DNA from: Amycolatopsis xylanica | GTDB lineage: Bacteria; Actinomycetota; Actinomycetes; Mycobacteriales; Pseudonocardiaceae | NCBI RefSeq assembly: GCF_900107045.1 | Contig: NZ_FNON01000002.1 | Location: forward strand, 806,001-870,000 | Direction: 5' to 3' | Length of the DNA stretch: 64,000 nucleotides | Shown: positions 1 to 9,641 of the stretch, one piece after another | Position numbering within the stretch: the stretch's first letter is position 1 | Layout: every line of letters starts with the position of its first letter | Position numbers and translations under genes: made by a program | Notes under the pieces: generated by a model | Database searches by the model: none | Seen by the model: the letters and a program-made list of their open reading frames with translations, nothing else | What the model was told of the DNA's origin: nothing

Positions 1-175
1 CGGGTGGAGGCGGCGGCGTCTCGCCGGGAGGGAAGTCCGGCTTCTTGCCCGGGTACTGAGTGGGCGGCTCATGAGGATATTGCTCCGGCGCGCCTGGCGG
101 CTTTTCGCGGCGCGGGAACGGTTTCGGCTTGCCGGGCGGCTCCGGTGGGGTGCCCGGCGGAGGCGGGGTGTCCAC
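1..175 (-). CDS. Proline-rich protein, N-terminal fragment (runs off the window)
   Basis: An open frame starts with GTG at 175 and stays open to the window edge, giving 58 residues. It opens VDTPPPPGTPPEPP and continues with PGKPKPFPRR, then more Pro/Gly/Lys-rich sequence. A purine-rich stretch lies about 13 bases upstream. It follows pyrE on the same strand after about 60 bp. Such proline-rich N-termini are common in actinobacterial membrane proteins with cytoplasmic tails, but no domain is visible, so I assign no function. The start is uncertain. Confidence 0.45.
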   Translation of the reverse strand, partial: MDTPPPPGTPPEPPGKPKPFPRREKPPGAPEQYPHEPPTQYPGKKPDFPPGETPPPPP

Positions 176-235
176 GTACTCGACGTTACCCCCGCCTCAC
201 GCTGGGCGCAGGCTGATCCGCTACCGGCGAACGGG

Positions 236-829
236 CTACAGGCCCAGGTCGTCCTTGCCGAGTAGGTAGCGGTACTCGAGGCCTTCCTTCTCGACAGCCT
301 CGCGGGCGCCGGTGTCACGGTCGACGACCGTCGCGACGCCGACGACGACGGCGCCCGCCTCACGCAGCGCCTCGACGGCGGTCAGCACGCTGCCGCCGGT
401 GGTCGAGGTGTCCTCGACGGCCAGCACGCGCTGGCCCAGCACCTCGACGCCTTCGATGCGCCGCTGCATGCCGTGCGTCTTGAGCGACTTGCGGACGACG
501 AACGCGTCGAGCACCACGCCGTCGGACGCGGCCGAGTGCAGCATCGCGAGCGCGACCGGGTCCGCGCCGAGCGTCAGGCCACCGACCGAGCCGAAGTCCC
601 AGTCCGCGGTGAGCTGACGGAGCAGCTTGCCGATCAGGGGCGCGGCCGCGTGATGCAGCGTCGCGCGCCGGAGGTCGATGTAGTAGTCGGCTTCCTTGCC
701 AGAGGCCAAGGTCACTTTGCCGTGCACCACGGAAAGATCCGTGACCAGCCTCGCCAATTCGAACTTCGCCGCTTGATCCAATCCGGGGTACGCCACGGCT
801 GGGATCCTCGCACACGCACTCTCAGTCAT
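236..829 (-). CDS. pyrE: Orotate phosphoribosyltransferase
   Basis: Converts orotate and PRPP to OMP in de novo pyrimidine synthesis (cytosol). The 197-residue product matches the family length. The PRPP-binding loop VLAVEDTSTTGGS is at residues 135-147, preceded by the GKVTLASGKEADYYIDLR substrate segment near 37-54. The ATG start overlaps the stop of the upstream ABC permease by 8 bases, which suggests translational coupling. The first ~17 residues are weakly conserved in the family, so a later start is possible. It sits apart from other pyr genes, as is common in actinobacteria. Confidence 0.95.
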   Translation of the reverse strand: MTESACARIPAVAYPGLDQAAKFELARLVTDLSVVHGKVTLASGKEADYYIDLRRATLHHAAAPLIGKLLRQLTADWDFGSVGGLTLGADPVALAMLHSAASDGVVLDAFVVRKSLKTHGMQRRIEGVEVLGQRVLAVEDTSTTGGSVLTAVEALREAGAVVVGVATVVDRDTGAREAVEKEGLEYRYLLGKDDLGL

Positions 830-3275
830 CTGCCAGAGCCGCCTCAGCGGGACGGCCGCGCGTGGCCGCCCAGGTCGGGACCAAAGTCGAGAACAACGCG
901 AGCGCGAGTGCGATCCCGGCGATGCTCAGGTAGATCGACAGCGGGCCGGTCGGGAGCACCGAGCCGGACACCACCAGGCAGAACGGGACGATGGCGCCCG
1001 CCGAGACGATCGTCCCCAACGTCACCCCGACCACCGCGATCAGCACGCCTTCCATGCCCATCATGCGCAGCACCTGGCCGCGGGTGGCGCCGGTGAGCCG
1101 CTGCAGGCCGAACTCGCGGCGCCTGCGCATCGTGCCCATCACCAGCGTGTTGACCACGGAGATCACCGTGTACGCCATGATCATGCCGACCAGCAGGTAG
1201 TTGACCCACGCGCCGATCTCGCGGCCTTGGACGTGCGCGGCGAACAGCGCCTCGCGGCCCGCGACGGTCACGCCGGGTTGGGCCAGGTGTCCCAAGTCCG
1301 CGGACCCGCGCACCAAGATCTGCGGGGCGAGCCCGGTCGTGGTGTGCGGCGCGATGGTCTCGGCCGGCATGAGCAGGCTTTCGAAACCCGCGCGTGCCGG
1401 GAACACGGCCACCACCCGCACCTCGATGACGGCGCCGTCGCCGAGCATCACCGTGAGCCGGTCGCCGACCTTGTGCCCGAGCGACTCCGGCATCGCGACG
1501 GTGTCGCCGCGCAACGCGGACAGCGTCCCCGAAGACGGCACCGCGGCCGTGGTCTGCGCCGCGCCGTCCGCGGTCACGCCCAGCACGGGGATGCCGTCGT
1601 CGTCGGTCTCGCCGAACGGCTTGAGGATGAACACCTGGCTGGGCACGTACTCCGAAGCGGCCGTGACGCCCGGCGTGGCCTTGACCTTCTCAAGCATCGA
1701 GGAGTCGAGCCCGGTGGGTGAGCTGATCACCGAGTCGGCGCGCAGGTTCTCGGTGAACGCCTGGTCGGAGATGGCGGCCTGGGTGGTCTGCAGGTAGATG
1801 TTGGCGGTCGCGATACCGGTGGCCAGCATGATCGGGGTGACCGCGGCGGCGATGCGCACACCTCGGCCACGCGCGTTGAGCATCGCGAACCGGCCGCTCA
1901 CGCCGGACAGCGCGCGCAACGGCCACTGCACGATCGCGATCAGCGTCTTCGTGACGCCGGGGCTGATCATCGCCAGCCCGATCGCCCACAGCATCACCGC
2001 CGGCCCGGCGGTGCTCGCCGCGACCGGCCCGGTCATCACCGCGACCGTCACGATCGCCAGCGCGCTCCCGCCGCCGAAGCACAGCACGGCGAAGATCACG
2101 CGCAGCGGCGTCAGCCAGTGCCGCTGGACGCCGGCTTCCCGGAGCGCCTCGGTCGGCTTGGTGCGTGCGGCCCGGTTGGCCGCGAGCAACGCGCCGAAGA
2201 ACGCGGCCAGCGTCGCCGCGCCGGCGGCGGCCACCACCGGGATCCAGCCCTGGTGGAACTCGACGACCGGCGGGACCACGCCGTTTTCGACGAGCTGGTC
2301 GAACAGCCAGCGTCCCAGCAGCGAGCCGAGCAGGCCGGCGATCCCGGTGGCCAGCACCGAGACGAGCATCGCCTCGCCGAGCACCATCCGGCGCAGCTGC
2401 CTCGGCGTGGTGCCGATGGCGCGCAGCAGCGCCAGCTCACGCATGCGCTGCTGGACCGACAACGCGAGCGTGCTGCCCACCACGAACATAGCGACCATCA
2501 CCGACAATCCGCCGGACACGGCCGCGAGCACGATCAGCGCCTCGCCGCTGGTGACGGCCTCGGGGAACTCGATGGTGCCGCGGTCATCGCCGGTCAGGGC
2601 CAGCGCGGAGGTGCCGCGAAGCGCGCCCGAAAGATCAGTGGTGACCGGCGCGAAGACGCCGATGACGTCGACGTATCCCGGATGTCCGGACAGCCGCGCG
2701 GCCTCGGCGTCCGAGAAGAACACCGAGGGCTTGCCGACCGAGTGCTGTGGTGCGGCGATGCCCGAGATCCGGAACGACTCGACCCGGCCGGGCACCGGCA
2801 GGTCGATGCTCGCGCCGACCGTGCCCGACTCGACGACGACCTCCCCATCGCCGGGCGCCGTGCCGGAGGTCAGCGTGTACGGGGTGAGCGCGGCGGACGA
2901 CCAGCCGTGGCCGACCGCGTGCCCGGCCGGGAACGAGATGTCCGCGACGACCTGCTCGACCCCGGGCACCGCACGCAGCTTCGCGACCAGCGAAGCGTCG
3001 AGCCTGACCTTCTCCGGCAGGTTCGCCGTCTCGGTCTTGAGGTCCTTTTCGGGATCGCGCAGAGCCGGATCCTCTTTGGGGATCTCGAGCTGCTGCGCGC
3101 CCGCGACCACGATCGGCGCGCCCGCGAGCCGCTGGGGCTGCACGGCCGTGCGGATCCCGGTCTCCATCAGCCCGCCGCACGCCATCACGATCAGCGCGCC
3201 GAAGAACATCGCGACGAAGGTGGCGAGGAAACCACCTTTGCGCAGCCGGAGCGTGCGCAGTGCCATCCGCAGCAT
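822..3275 (-). CDS. MacB/FtsX-type ABC transporter permease
   Basis: An 817-residue integral membrane protein with one N-terminal transmembrane segment (about 15-37), a periplasmic-type domain, a first FtsX block of three segments (about 250-370), a middle pair of helices, a second extracellular domain, and a second FtsX block (about 690-805). This duplicated-FtsX layout is typical of actinobacterial exporters of the LolCDE/MacB superfamily. Its ATG overlaps the ATPase stop by one base (TGATG), and its stop overlaps pyrE, so the three genes form one transcript. The substrate cannot be told from sequence; antimicrobial peptides or lipoproteins are family possibilities. Confidence 0.93.
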   Translation of the reverse strand: MLRMALRTLRLRKGGFLATFVAMFFGALIVMACGGLMETGIRTAVQPQRLAGAPIVVAGAQQLEIPKEDPALRDPEKDLKTETANLPEKVRLDASLVAKLRAVPGVEQVVADISFPAGHAVGHGWSSAALTPYTLTSGTAPGDGEVVVESGTVGASIDLPVPGRVESFRISGIAAPQHSVGKPSVFFSDAEAARLSGHPGYVDVIGVFAPVTTDLSGALRGTSALALTGDDRGTIEFPEAVTSGEALIVLAAVSGGLSVMVAMFVVGSTLALSVQQRMRELALLRAIGTTPRQLRRMVLGEAMLVSVLATGIAGLLGSLLGRWLFDQLVENGVVPPVVEFHQGWIPVVAAAGAATLAAFFGALLAANRAARTKPTEALREAGVQRHWLTPLRVIFAVLCFGGGSALAIVTVAVMTGPVAASTAGPAVMLWAIGLAMISPGVTKTLIAIVQWPLRALSGVSGRFAMLNARGRGVRIAAAVTPIMLATGIATANIYLQTTQAAISDQAFTENLRADSVISSPTGLDSSMLEKVKATPGVTAASEYVPSQVFILKPFGETDDDGIPVLGVTADGAAQTTAAVPSSGTLSALRGDTVAMPESLGHKVGDRLTVMLGDGAVIEVRVVAVFPARAGFESLLMPAETIAPHTTTGLAPQILVRGSADLGHLAQPGVTVAGREALFAAHVQGREIGAWVNYLLVGMIMAYTVISVVNTLVMGTMRRRREFGLQRLTGATRGQVLRMMGMEGVLIAVVGVTLGTIVSAGAIVPFCLVVSGSVLPTGPLSIYLSIAGIALALALFSTLVPTWAATRGRPAEAALADD

Positions 3276-4027
3276 CAGACACCGACCAGTTCGCCGAGGT
3301 GGGTCATCCGCTCGGCGACGACCGCGGCGGTCGGCGCGTAGATCTCGTCGACCAGCCTGCCGTCCGCGAGGAACACGACGCGGTCGGCGTAGGACGCGGC
3401 GACCGGGTCGTGCGTGACCATGACGACGGTCTGCCGGGTGTCCTTGAGCAGCCCGAGCACGTCGGCGGCGGTGCGCGTGTCGAGCGCGCCGGTCGGCTCG
3501 TCGGCGAACACCACCGCGGGCTTCGCGATCAGCGCACGCGCGATCGCGACCCGCTGCTGCTGGCCGCCGGACAGTTCGGACGGCAGGTGCTTGCGGCGGT
3601 CGGCGAGCCCGACACTGGCGAGCACCTCGCGCACGAACGCCCGGTCGGCCTTACGCCCGGCCAGCATCTGCGGGACGGTGACGTTCTCTTCCACCGTCAG
3701 CGCCGGGAGCAGGTTGAACGCCTGGAAGATGAAGCCGACCCGGTCCCGCCGCAGCTTCGTCAGCTTGGTCTCGCTGAGCGTCGACAGGTCCTGGTCGTCG
3801 AGGATGACGCTGCCCGAGGTCGGCCGGTCGAGCCCGGCGGCGCAGTGCAGGAAGGTGCTCTTGCCAGAGCCGGAAGGCCCCATCACCGCGGTGAAGCCGC
3901 CGCGCGGGAAGCCGATGGTGACGCCCTTGAGCGCCGCGACGCCGGAGTCGCCCTTGCCGTAGACCTTGCGGACACCGTCGAGGCGGACCGCGTCATTCCC
4001 CAGTTTCATGGGGAAAACGCTAGGCAT
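3275..4027 (-). CDS. ABC transporter ATP-binding protein (MacB/LolD type)
   Basis: The 250-residue nucleotide-binding subunit partners with the downstream permease. Walker A GPSGSGKST is at about 50-58, the signature LSGGQQQRVAIARAL about 100 residues later, and Walker B VVFADEPTGALD follows. The EPTGALD signature and LSGGQQQR spelling are typical of the MacB/LolD group. The ATG at 4027 has a GGGGTG stretch just upstream; Met7 (4009) is an alternative start without an obvious ribosome site. A pair of direct repeats lies upstream at 4090-4120. Confidence 0.95.
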   Translation of the reverse strand: MPSVFPMKLGNDAVRLDGVRKVYGKGDSGVAALKGVTIGFPRGGFTAVMGPSGSGKSTFLHCAAGLDRPTSGSVILDDQDLSTLSETKLTKLRRDRVGFIFQAFNLLPALTVEENVTVPQMLAGRKADRAFVREVLASVGLADRRKHLPSELSGGQQQRVAIARALIAKPAVVFADEPTGALDTRTAADVLGLLKDTRQTVVMVTHDPVAASYADRVVFLADGRLVDEIYAPTAAVVAERMTHLGELVGV

Positions 4028-4089
4028 CCAGCACCCCGAACTCCCTGGGGCGCACGAGCGTCTTCGAGGTGGGGCTAGCCCTACATAGC

Positions 4090-4120
4090 CTTATCTAGCA
4101 TTTTTGCAAGACTTAGCTAG
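4090..4120. promoter_or_regulatory. Direct repeat pair upstream of the ABC operon (possible operator)
   Basis: CTTATCTAG (4090-4098) and CTTAGCTAG (4112-4120) repeat with 22-bp spacing, about two helical turns, in an AT-rich pocket 60-110 bp upstream of the ATPase start. This looks like a site for a dimeric regulator on one DNA face. The binding protein is unknown. Confidence 0.4.
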
Positions 4121-4122
4121 AA

Positions 4123-4185
4123 CCCGGGATAAAGCGGGCTTTATCCCGGGTGCTTTCCCCGGGATAAAGCCCGCTTTATCCCGGG
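4123..4185. terminator. Long inverted repeat, family A copy 1
   Basis: Two 28-bp arms (4123-4150 and 4158-4185) are perfect reverse complements around a short TGCTTTC-like loop. Each arm is itself nearly palindromic (CCCGGGATAAAG, 4-base loop, CTTTATCCCGGG). It begins 2 bases beyond the SDR stop and so probably ends that transcript. Related copies lie at 6089, 15765 and 55992. Confidence 0.8.
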
Positions 4186-4186
4186 C

Positions 4187-4951
4187 CTAGGTGCGGTTGC
4201 GACCACCGACGCGATTGCCGATGGCGCGCACCAGCGGGCGCGGGATCAGCTGGCCGAGTGTGACCACGGCCTTGTACTGGAAGCTCGGCACCGAGACCGT
4301 CTTGCCACGGCGCAGATCGGCCAATGCCTCGGTGACCACCTGCTCGGGCTTGAGCCAGAACTTCTGCGGCCCCGGCTTGTCGAGCCCCGCTCGCTCGTGG
4401 AACTCGGTCGTCGTGAAACCCGGGCAGAGCGCCATCACGCGCACGCCGGGCGGCAACGCGGCCGCGACGCCTTCCGAGAACGAGGTCACCCAGCTTTTGC
4501 TTGCCGTGTAAGTGGATCCGCGACCGCGGAAGAAGCCGGCGACCGAGCTGACGTTGATCACGTCCCCGCGCCCGCGCTCGATCATGCCGGGCAGCACCGC
4601 CCTGGTGAGCCGCAGCACCGCGGTCACGTTGACGTCCAGCTGCGCCTGCAGCTCGTCTTGCGAAACCGTCCAGAATTCACCGTTCAGGCCGAAACCCGCG
4701 TTGTTCACCAGCAGGTCGACGTCGTCAGCCAGCCGCTCTTCGACCAACGCCCGGCCCTCGACGGTGGACAAGTCGGCGGGCAACACTGAAGCCTCGATGG
4801 AGTGGTTTTCCGCAAGTTCGGCGGCGAGCGCGTTGAGCCGGTCGACATCACGGGCCACGAGCACGAGGTCGTGGCCCTCGGCGGCCAAGGTGCGCGCGAA
4901 CTGGGCGCCGATGCCTGCGGTGGCGCCGGTGATCACTGCGGTGCGGGTCAT
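4187..4951 (-). CDS. Short-chain dehydrogenase/reductase
   Basis: Classical SDR oxidoreductase of 254 residues, starting at the ATG at 4951 that gives MTRTAVITG. It has the NAD(P) glycine motif TGATAGIG near residues 8-15, NNAGF in the middle, and the catalytic Ser and YTASK (Tyr-x-x-x-Lys). A basic residue after the second strand (ARD) fits NADP more than NAD. Substrate unknown. It is divergent from the secreted protein gene at 5018 across only ~65 bp and ends at family A hairpin copy 1. Confidence 0.93.
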   Translation of the reverse strand: MTRTAVITGATAGIGAQFARTLAAEGHDLVLVARDVDRLNALAAELAENHSIEASVLPADLSTVEGRALVEERLADDVDLLVNNAGFGLNGEFWTVSQDELQAQLDVNVTAVLRLTRAVLPGMIERGRGDVINVSSVAGFFRGRGSTYTASKSWVTSFSEGVAAALPPGVRVMALCPGFTTTEFHERAGLDKPGPQKFWLKPEQVVTEALADLRRGKTVSVPSFQYKAVVTLGQLIPRPLVRAIGNRVGGRNRT

Positions 4952-5017
4952 TGCGCCACCGTAACGCGGTGAACCCCTGACATGCGACGATGCTTGTCGG
5001 GAAGTATCGTCCCGCGC

Positions 5018-6076
5018 ATGGGTCGGCACAGCCTCCGTAAAGCCCGCTATCTTCCCAAGGTCGCCGCGGGCGCCGCACCACTCGCGTTCGTGCTCGCAGG
5101 CCAGGCGGCGTGGGCCGCGGATCTGCCGATCGAACACCGTCATTCCGGTTCGCTCGACCGCGGGCTCACCCAGGGCAGCACCGACCGCCCCGGCGAGAAC
5201 AGCTCGTTCCTCACCGGTTTCCTCACCGCCAAGAGCACCGACGTCATCACCGGCAAGCTCCCGGACGGCAACACCATCACCGCGGGCACCACCAACGCGG
5301 GCCACGCGGATAGCTCGCTGAAGCGCCGCGAAGAATGGTCGCTCGACCCGGCGAACGCCGTCGCCGGGGTGCTTTCCGAGACCGACGCGCACCTCGCCAC
5401 CGAGACCGAGCGCGAGGACGGCGTCCGCCTGCCGAACGGCGTCGACCTGCTCAGCCAGCACTCCGAAGCCCCCGAGCTGCACCTGACCAGGACCAACCTG
5501 ATCAGCGCGCAGGGCGCGCACGCGCTGTCCGACCTCGGCGCCACGGCCGGGTTCACCAGGTCCTCCGGCCAGGCGGCCGACCTCGGCGACCTCGGCGCGG
5601 TCGGGACCAGCTCGGAGCAGTTCGCGCACGGCTCGTTCACCGGGCTGCTCGACCTGAGCCAGACCGGCGGCACGGTGACGAACGGGTTCGACGGCGCGTT
5701 CAACCAGGCGCACGCCGTCGGCGGTCACCTCGGCGGACTCTCGACTTCGATCGCGGGCGCGCAGTCGGGCAAGCTCGGCTACTTCGGCGCCTTCAAGGGC
5801 ACGCTGCCCGGGGTGGTCGAAGGCAGCGAGACGGCGCTCGGCAACTCGTTCAACGGCGACCTCGGCCTCGAGCACGTCGCCGCGATCAACGCCAACACCG
5901 CGACCGACCTCACGGGCGCCGCGGCCGTCAGCCAGCCGCTGACCGGTGGTCCGTCGACCCAGCAGAACGCCAAGATCGCTCAGGAACTCGGCGGCAGCAT
6001 CGGCGTGCTCGACCAGACTCCGCTCGCGGGCGGGCTGCGCATCACCGGCCTGCCGCTTGAGATTCAGCCTCAGTAA
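5018..6076 (+). CDS. Secreted protein of unknown function
   Basis: A 352-residue product starting MGRHSLRK. It has a classic Sec signal peptide: a basic N-region, a hydrophobic core of about 20 residues, and a likely cleavage site AWA-A around residue 34. The mature part is Gly/Thr/Ser/Leu-rich without Cys and has repeated GDLG/GAxG-type stretches. I recognise no domain. An in-frame ATG at 4982 is possible, but the signal peptide fits the later start better. Neither start has a strong ribosome site. It converges on the gene at 6155, separated by a family A hairpin. Confidence 0.75.
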   Translation: MGRHSLRKARYLPKVAAGAAPLAFVLAGQAAWAADLPIEHRHSGSLDRGLTQGSTDRPGENSSFLTGFLTAKSTDVITGKLPDGNTITAGTTNAGHADSSLKRREEWSLDPANAVAGVLSETDAHLATETEREDGVRLPNGVDLLSQHSEAPELHLTRTNLISAQGAHALSDLGATAGFTRSSGQAADLGDLGAVGTSSEQFAHGSFTGLLDLSQTGGTVTNGFDGAFNQAHAVGGHLGGLSTSIAGAQSGKLGYFGAFKGTLPGVVEGSETALGNSFNGDLGLEHVAAINANTATDLTGAAAVSQPLTGGPSTQQNAKIAQELGGSIGVLDQTPLAGGLRITGLPLEIQPQ

Positions 6077-6088
6077 CGGGGTCAGGGC

Positions 6089-6154
6089 CGGGATAAAGCG
6101 GGCTTTACTCCGCGTCGCGCTGCGCGCTCACGGAGTAAAGCCCGCTTTATCCCG
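6089..6154. terminator. Long inverted repeat, family A copy 2
   Basis: Perfect 24-bp arms at 6089-6112 and 6131-6154, with GGATAAAGCGGGCTTTACTC in the left arm, around an 18-base GC-rich loop. It fills the gap between two convergent genes, ends directly at the stop of the minus-strand gene, and should act as a bidirectional terminator. Confidence 0.8.
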
Positions 6155-6901
6155 TCAGTATGAGTCGTGCTGGTCGGGCGAGTGGACCTGCTCGGCTTCG
6201 CCCTGCCAGTGCTTGCCGGGCGCGGGGTCCGCGGCGGCGGTGGCGCCGCCGGTCTCACCGAACTCCTCGTCGAACGGGTCGACGATGTCGGCGATCTCGC
6301 CGAGGTCGCGCAGCAGGCGCTCCAGCCTGGACGGCCCGACGTTCGGCGCGGCGCTGGCCAGCACCCACTCGTTCTCGAGCCAGGCGACGCCGACGTCGCC
6401 GCCGAGCGAGTCGGCGGCGTCGACCAGGTCCTGGGTGATGATCAGGCGGGCGGCGTCGCCGTCGTCGGCGAAGGCGTAGCGCTGGCCGATCGGGCCGAGC
6501 ATCTCGGGCATGCCGTCGCGCTGGAACGGGACGCTGGCCAGCCACATCTCCAGCAGCGTCTGGTGCACGCGGTTGCAGCGCACGGCGACGACGACCGCCG
6601 GGATCTGGCCGTTCGACTCGATGTCGAAGATGAACACCGGGCGCCGTCCGTCCGAGGTGAAGGTGGAGCCCGCGACGACGTTGACCGCCGCCTCGGCGCC
6701 GAAGTACCCGAGCGCGCCACCCTGCCACTGCTGGGGCAGCCGTTCGTCCTCTTCGACGAACTGCCACCCGCGCAGCTCGGCCCAGCGCATCCGCTCACGG
6801 TTGCGCGAGCCTTCACGCGCTCTGTCGGCAGCTAGCAGCCCGAGCCCCGCCACCAATGCGACAGCGGCGATGACAAACCAGATCCACGCCGGAATACCCA
6901 C
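6155..6901 (-). CDS. Membrane-anchored protein of unknown function
   Basis: A 248-residue protein with one N-terminal transmembrane helix (about 5-25: PAWIWFVIAAVALVAGLGLL) and then a soluble domain with WAELRGW and FIFDIESNG-like segments. The acidic C-terminus (about 200-248) looks disordered. Similar secretion-type anchored proteins are widespread in Pseudonocardiaceae without known function; that is from memory, not a search. It is transcribed from near clpB's 3' side but is probably a separate unit, ending at family A copy 2. Confidence 0.8.
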   Translation of the reverse strand: MGIPAWIWFVIAAVALVAGLGLLAADRAREGSRNRERMRWAELRGWQFVEEDERLPQQWQGGALGYFGAEAAVNVVAGSTFTSDGRRPVFIFDIESNGQIPAVVVAVRCNRVHQTLLEMWLASVPFQRDGMPEMLGPIGQRYAFADDGDAARLIITQDLVDAADSLGGDVGVAWLENEWVLASAAPNVGPSRLERLLRDLGEIADIVDPFDEEFGETGGATAAADPAPGKHWQGEAEQVHSPDQHDSY

Positions 6902-6971
6902 GTAGACAAGCGTATCCCCCGGCCACCTCCGAAGAGATCAGCCGGGGGAGTGTCGCACTGAATCATTTGGA

Positions 6972-9572
6972 TTAGTCGACGCGTCCGACCACGAGCGAGT
7001 CGCTCGCCTCGAGCTCCGGAATGTCGACACGGACGGTGTCGCCGTCGCGGATCTCGCCGCCGAGCAGCGCCTTGGCCAGCTGGTCGCCGATGGCGGACTG
7101 GACCAATCGACGCAGCGGCCGCGCACCGTAGATCGGGTCGAAACCGTTCAGTGCCAGCCATTCGCGGGCACCCTCCGTGACGTCGAGGGTGAGCCTGCGC
7201 GCCGCGAGCCGCTTCGCGAGCCTGTCGATCTGAATGTCCACAATGGACGTCAACTGCTCGGTGCCGAGCGAGTGGAAGACCACAATGTCGTCAAGTCGAT
7301 TCAGGAACTCGGGCTTGAAGTGGCGCTGCACCACCGACAGCACCGCGTCCCGGCGGCCACGCTCGTCGAGCTGGGCGTCCGCGAGGGACTGTGAGCCCAG
7401 GTTGGACGTGAGCACCAGGATGGTGTTGCGGAAGTCGACCGTGCGGCCCTGACCGTCGGTGAGCCGTCCGTCGTCGAGCACCTGCAGCAGCACGTCGAAC
7501 ACGTCCGGGTGCGCCTTCTCGACCTCGTCGAGCAGCACCACCGAGTACGGCCGCCTGCGCACCGCCTCGGTCAGCTGACCACCCTGGTCGTAGCCGACGT
7601 AGCCGGGCGGAGCGCCGACCAGGCGGGCCACCGAATGCTTCTCGGCGTACTCGCTCATGTCGATGCGCTGCATGGCGCGCTCGTCGTCGAACAGGAACTC
7701 CGCCAGCGCCTTGGCCAGCTCGGTCTTGCCGACACCGGTCGGGCCGAGGAACAGGAACGAGCCGGTCGGCCGGTCGGGGTCGGCGACACCGGCCCGCGCA
7801 CGGCGCACCGCGTCGGACACCGCGGTGACCGCCTCCGGCTGCCCGATGACGCGGCGCTGGAGCTCCTCCTCCATCCGCAGCAGCTTGCCCGTCTCACCTT
7901 CGAGCAGGCGGCCTGCCGGAATGCCGGTCCACGCGCTGACCACATCGGCCACGTCGTCCGCGCCGACCTCTTCCTTGAGCATGACCTGCTGCTGGGCGAC
8001 GGTCTCGCTGGCCGCGGTCGCCGCCTCGAGCTCCTTCTCCAATGCCGGGATACGGCCGTAACGCAGCTCGGCCGCGCGGCCGAGGTCGCCGTCGCGCTCG
8101 GCGCGCTCCGACTCGCCGCGCAGCTGCTCCAGCTGCTCCTTGAACTCGCGGACGCGCTCGATCGCGCCCTTCTCGTTCTGCCAGCGCGCGGTCAGCGCGG
8201 TGAGCTGCTCACGCCGCTCGGCCAGCTCGTGGCGCAGCGCGGCCAGCCGCTCCTTGGAGGCTGCATCGTCCTCTTTGGACAGTGCCATCTCCTCGATCTC
8301 CATCCGGCGCACCGCGCGCTCGACCTCGTCGATCTCGACGGGCCGGGAGTCGATCTCCATCCGCAGCCGCGAACCCGCCTCGTCGACCAGGTCGATCGCC
8401 TTGTCCGGCAGGAACCGGGCGGTGATGTACCGATCGGACAGGGTGGCGGCCGCGACCAGTGCGGCGTCCGTGATCCGGACACCGTGGTGCACCTCGTAGC
8501 GCTCCTTGAGCCCGCGCAGGATGCCGATGGTGTCCTCGATGGACGGTTCGCCGACCAGCACCTGCTGGAAGCGCCGCTCCAGCGCCGGGTCCTTCTCGAT
8601 GTGCTGGCGGTACTCGTCGAGCGTGGTCGCGCCGACCATCCGCAGCTCACCGCGGGCGAGCATCGGCTTGATCATGTTGCCGGCGTCCATCGCGCCCTCA
8701 CCGGTCGCGCCGGCGCCGACGATCGTGTGCAGCTCGTCGATGAACGTGATGACCTGGCCTGCCGAGTCGGTGATCTCCTTGAGCACGGCCTTGAGCCGCT
8801 CTTCGAACTCACCGCGGAACTTCGCACCGGCGACCATCGAGCCGAGGTCCAGCCCGATGACCCGCTTGCCACGCAACGACTCCGGCACGTCACCGGCGAC
8901 GATCCGCTGCGCGAGCCCCTCGACGATGGCCGTCTTGCCGACGCCCGGCTCGCCGATGAGCACCGGGTTGTTCTTGGTGCGCCGCGAAAGCACCTGGACC
9001 ACACGGCGGATCTCGGTGTCGCGCCCGATGACCGGGTCGAGCTCACCGGCGCGGGCGCGCTCGGTCAGGTCGACGCCGTACTTCTCCAGCGCCTTGAAGG
9101 TGCTCTCCGGATCGGGGCTGGTGATCCGCGCGGAGCCGCGGACCTTGGTGAACGCCTCGCGCAGCGCGTCCGGCGTCGCGCCGTGGCGGCGGAGCAGGTC
9201 GGCCACCGGGCCACCCTCGGTGGCGAGGCCGACGAGCAGGTGCTCGGTCGAGACGTACTCGTCGCCGAGTTCGGTCGCGAGCTTCTGGGCATGGGTCAGC
9301 GCCTTGACGGCGTGCGTGTCGAACTGCGGGCTCGACACGGTGGCGCCGGTCGCCGACGGCAGCGCCTGGATGATCGGCTCGAGTTCCTTGTGCACCTGCG
9401 CCGGATCGGCCCCGACCGCGGTCAGCAGCGGCGCGGTGAGGCCCTCGCCCTGCGCCAGCAGCGCGCCGAGCAGGTGCGCGGCGGCGACATAGGGGTTACC
9501 GGCCATGGTGGCGGCCTGCGCGGCCGACGAGATGGCCTGCTGGGTCTTCGTGGTCGGGTTGAAAGCGTCCAT
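6972..9572 (-). CDS. clpB: ATP-dependent disaggregase ClpB
   Basis: An 866-residue Hsp100 disaggregase that works with DnaK/DnaJ/GrpE to dissolve protein aggregates. It has a Clp_N double repeat (about 1-145), AAA1 with Walker A GEPGVGKT at 207-214, a long coiled-coil middle domain rich in Glu/Arg (about 400-520) that separates ClpB from ClpC/ClpA, and AAA2 with Walker A GPTGVGKT (about 605). The C-terminal ClpB small domain is complete. A HAIR-like HspR operator lies upstream at 9621, linking it to the heat-shock operon at 15.8-20 kb. Confidence 0.97.
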   Translation of the reverse strand: MDAFNPTTKTQQAISSAAQAATMAGNPYVAAAHLLGALLAQGEGLTAPLLTAVGADPAQVHKELEPIIQALPSATGATVSSPQFDTHAVKALTHAQKLATELGDEYVSTEHLLVGLATEGGPVADLLRRHGATPDALREAFTKVRGSARITSPDPESTFKALEKYGVDLTERARAGELDPVIGRDTEIRRVVQVLSRRTKNNPVLIGEPGVGKTAIVEGLAQRIVAGDVPESLRGKRVIGLDLGSMVAGAKFRGEFEERLKAVLKEITDSAGQVITFIDELHTIVGAGATGEGAMDAGNMIKPMLARGELRMVGATTLDEYRQHIEKDPALERRFQQVLVGEPSIEDTIGILRGLKERYEVHHGVRITDAALVAAATLSDRYITARFLPDKAIDLVDEAGSRLRMEIDSRPVEIDEVERAVRRMEIEEMALSKEDDAASKERLAALRHELAERREQLTALTARWQNEKGAIERVREFKEQLEQLRGESERAERDGDLGRAAELRYGRIPALEKELEAATAASETVAQQQVMLKEEVGADDVADVVSAWTGIPAGRLLEGETGKLLRMEEELQRRVIGQPEAVTAVSDAVRRARAGVADPDRPTGSFLFLGPTGVGKTELAKALAEFLFDDERAMQRIDMSEYAEKHSVARLVGAPPGYVGYDQGGQLTEAVRRRPYSVVLLDEVEKAHPDVFDVLLQVLDDGRLTDGQGRTVDFRNTILVLTSNLGSQSLADAQLDERGRRDAVLSVVQRHFKPEFLNRLDDIVVFHSLGTEQLTSIVDIQIDRLAKRLAARRLTLDVTEGAREWLALNGFDPIYGARPLRRLVQSAIGDQLAKALLGGEIRDGDTVRVDIPELEASDSLVVGRVD

Positions 9573-9620
9573 CCCTCACCTCTGTCGAAAGTACTGTTCG
9601 CTATCCCTAACGTCAGAAAA

Positions 9621-9641
9621 GTTGAGTCTGTTCCGCTCAAC
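9621..9641. promoter_or_regulatory. HAIR-like HspR operator for clpB
   Basis: GTTGAGT-N7-GCTCAAC is an inverted repeat close to the HAIR consensus CTTGAGT-N7-ACTCAAG. It sits about 50 bp upstream of clpB and overlaps the stop of the MFS gene. Known HspR control of clpB in Streptomyces and mycobacteria supports the call. Confidence 0.8.
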
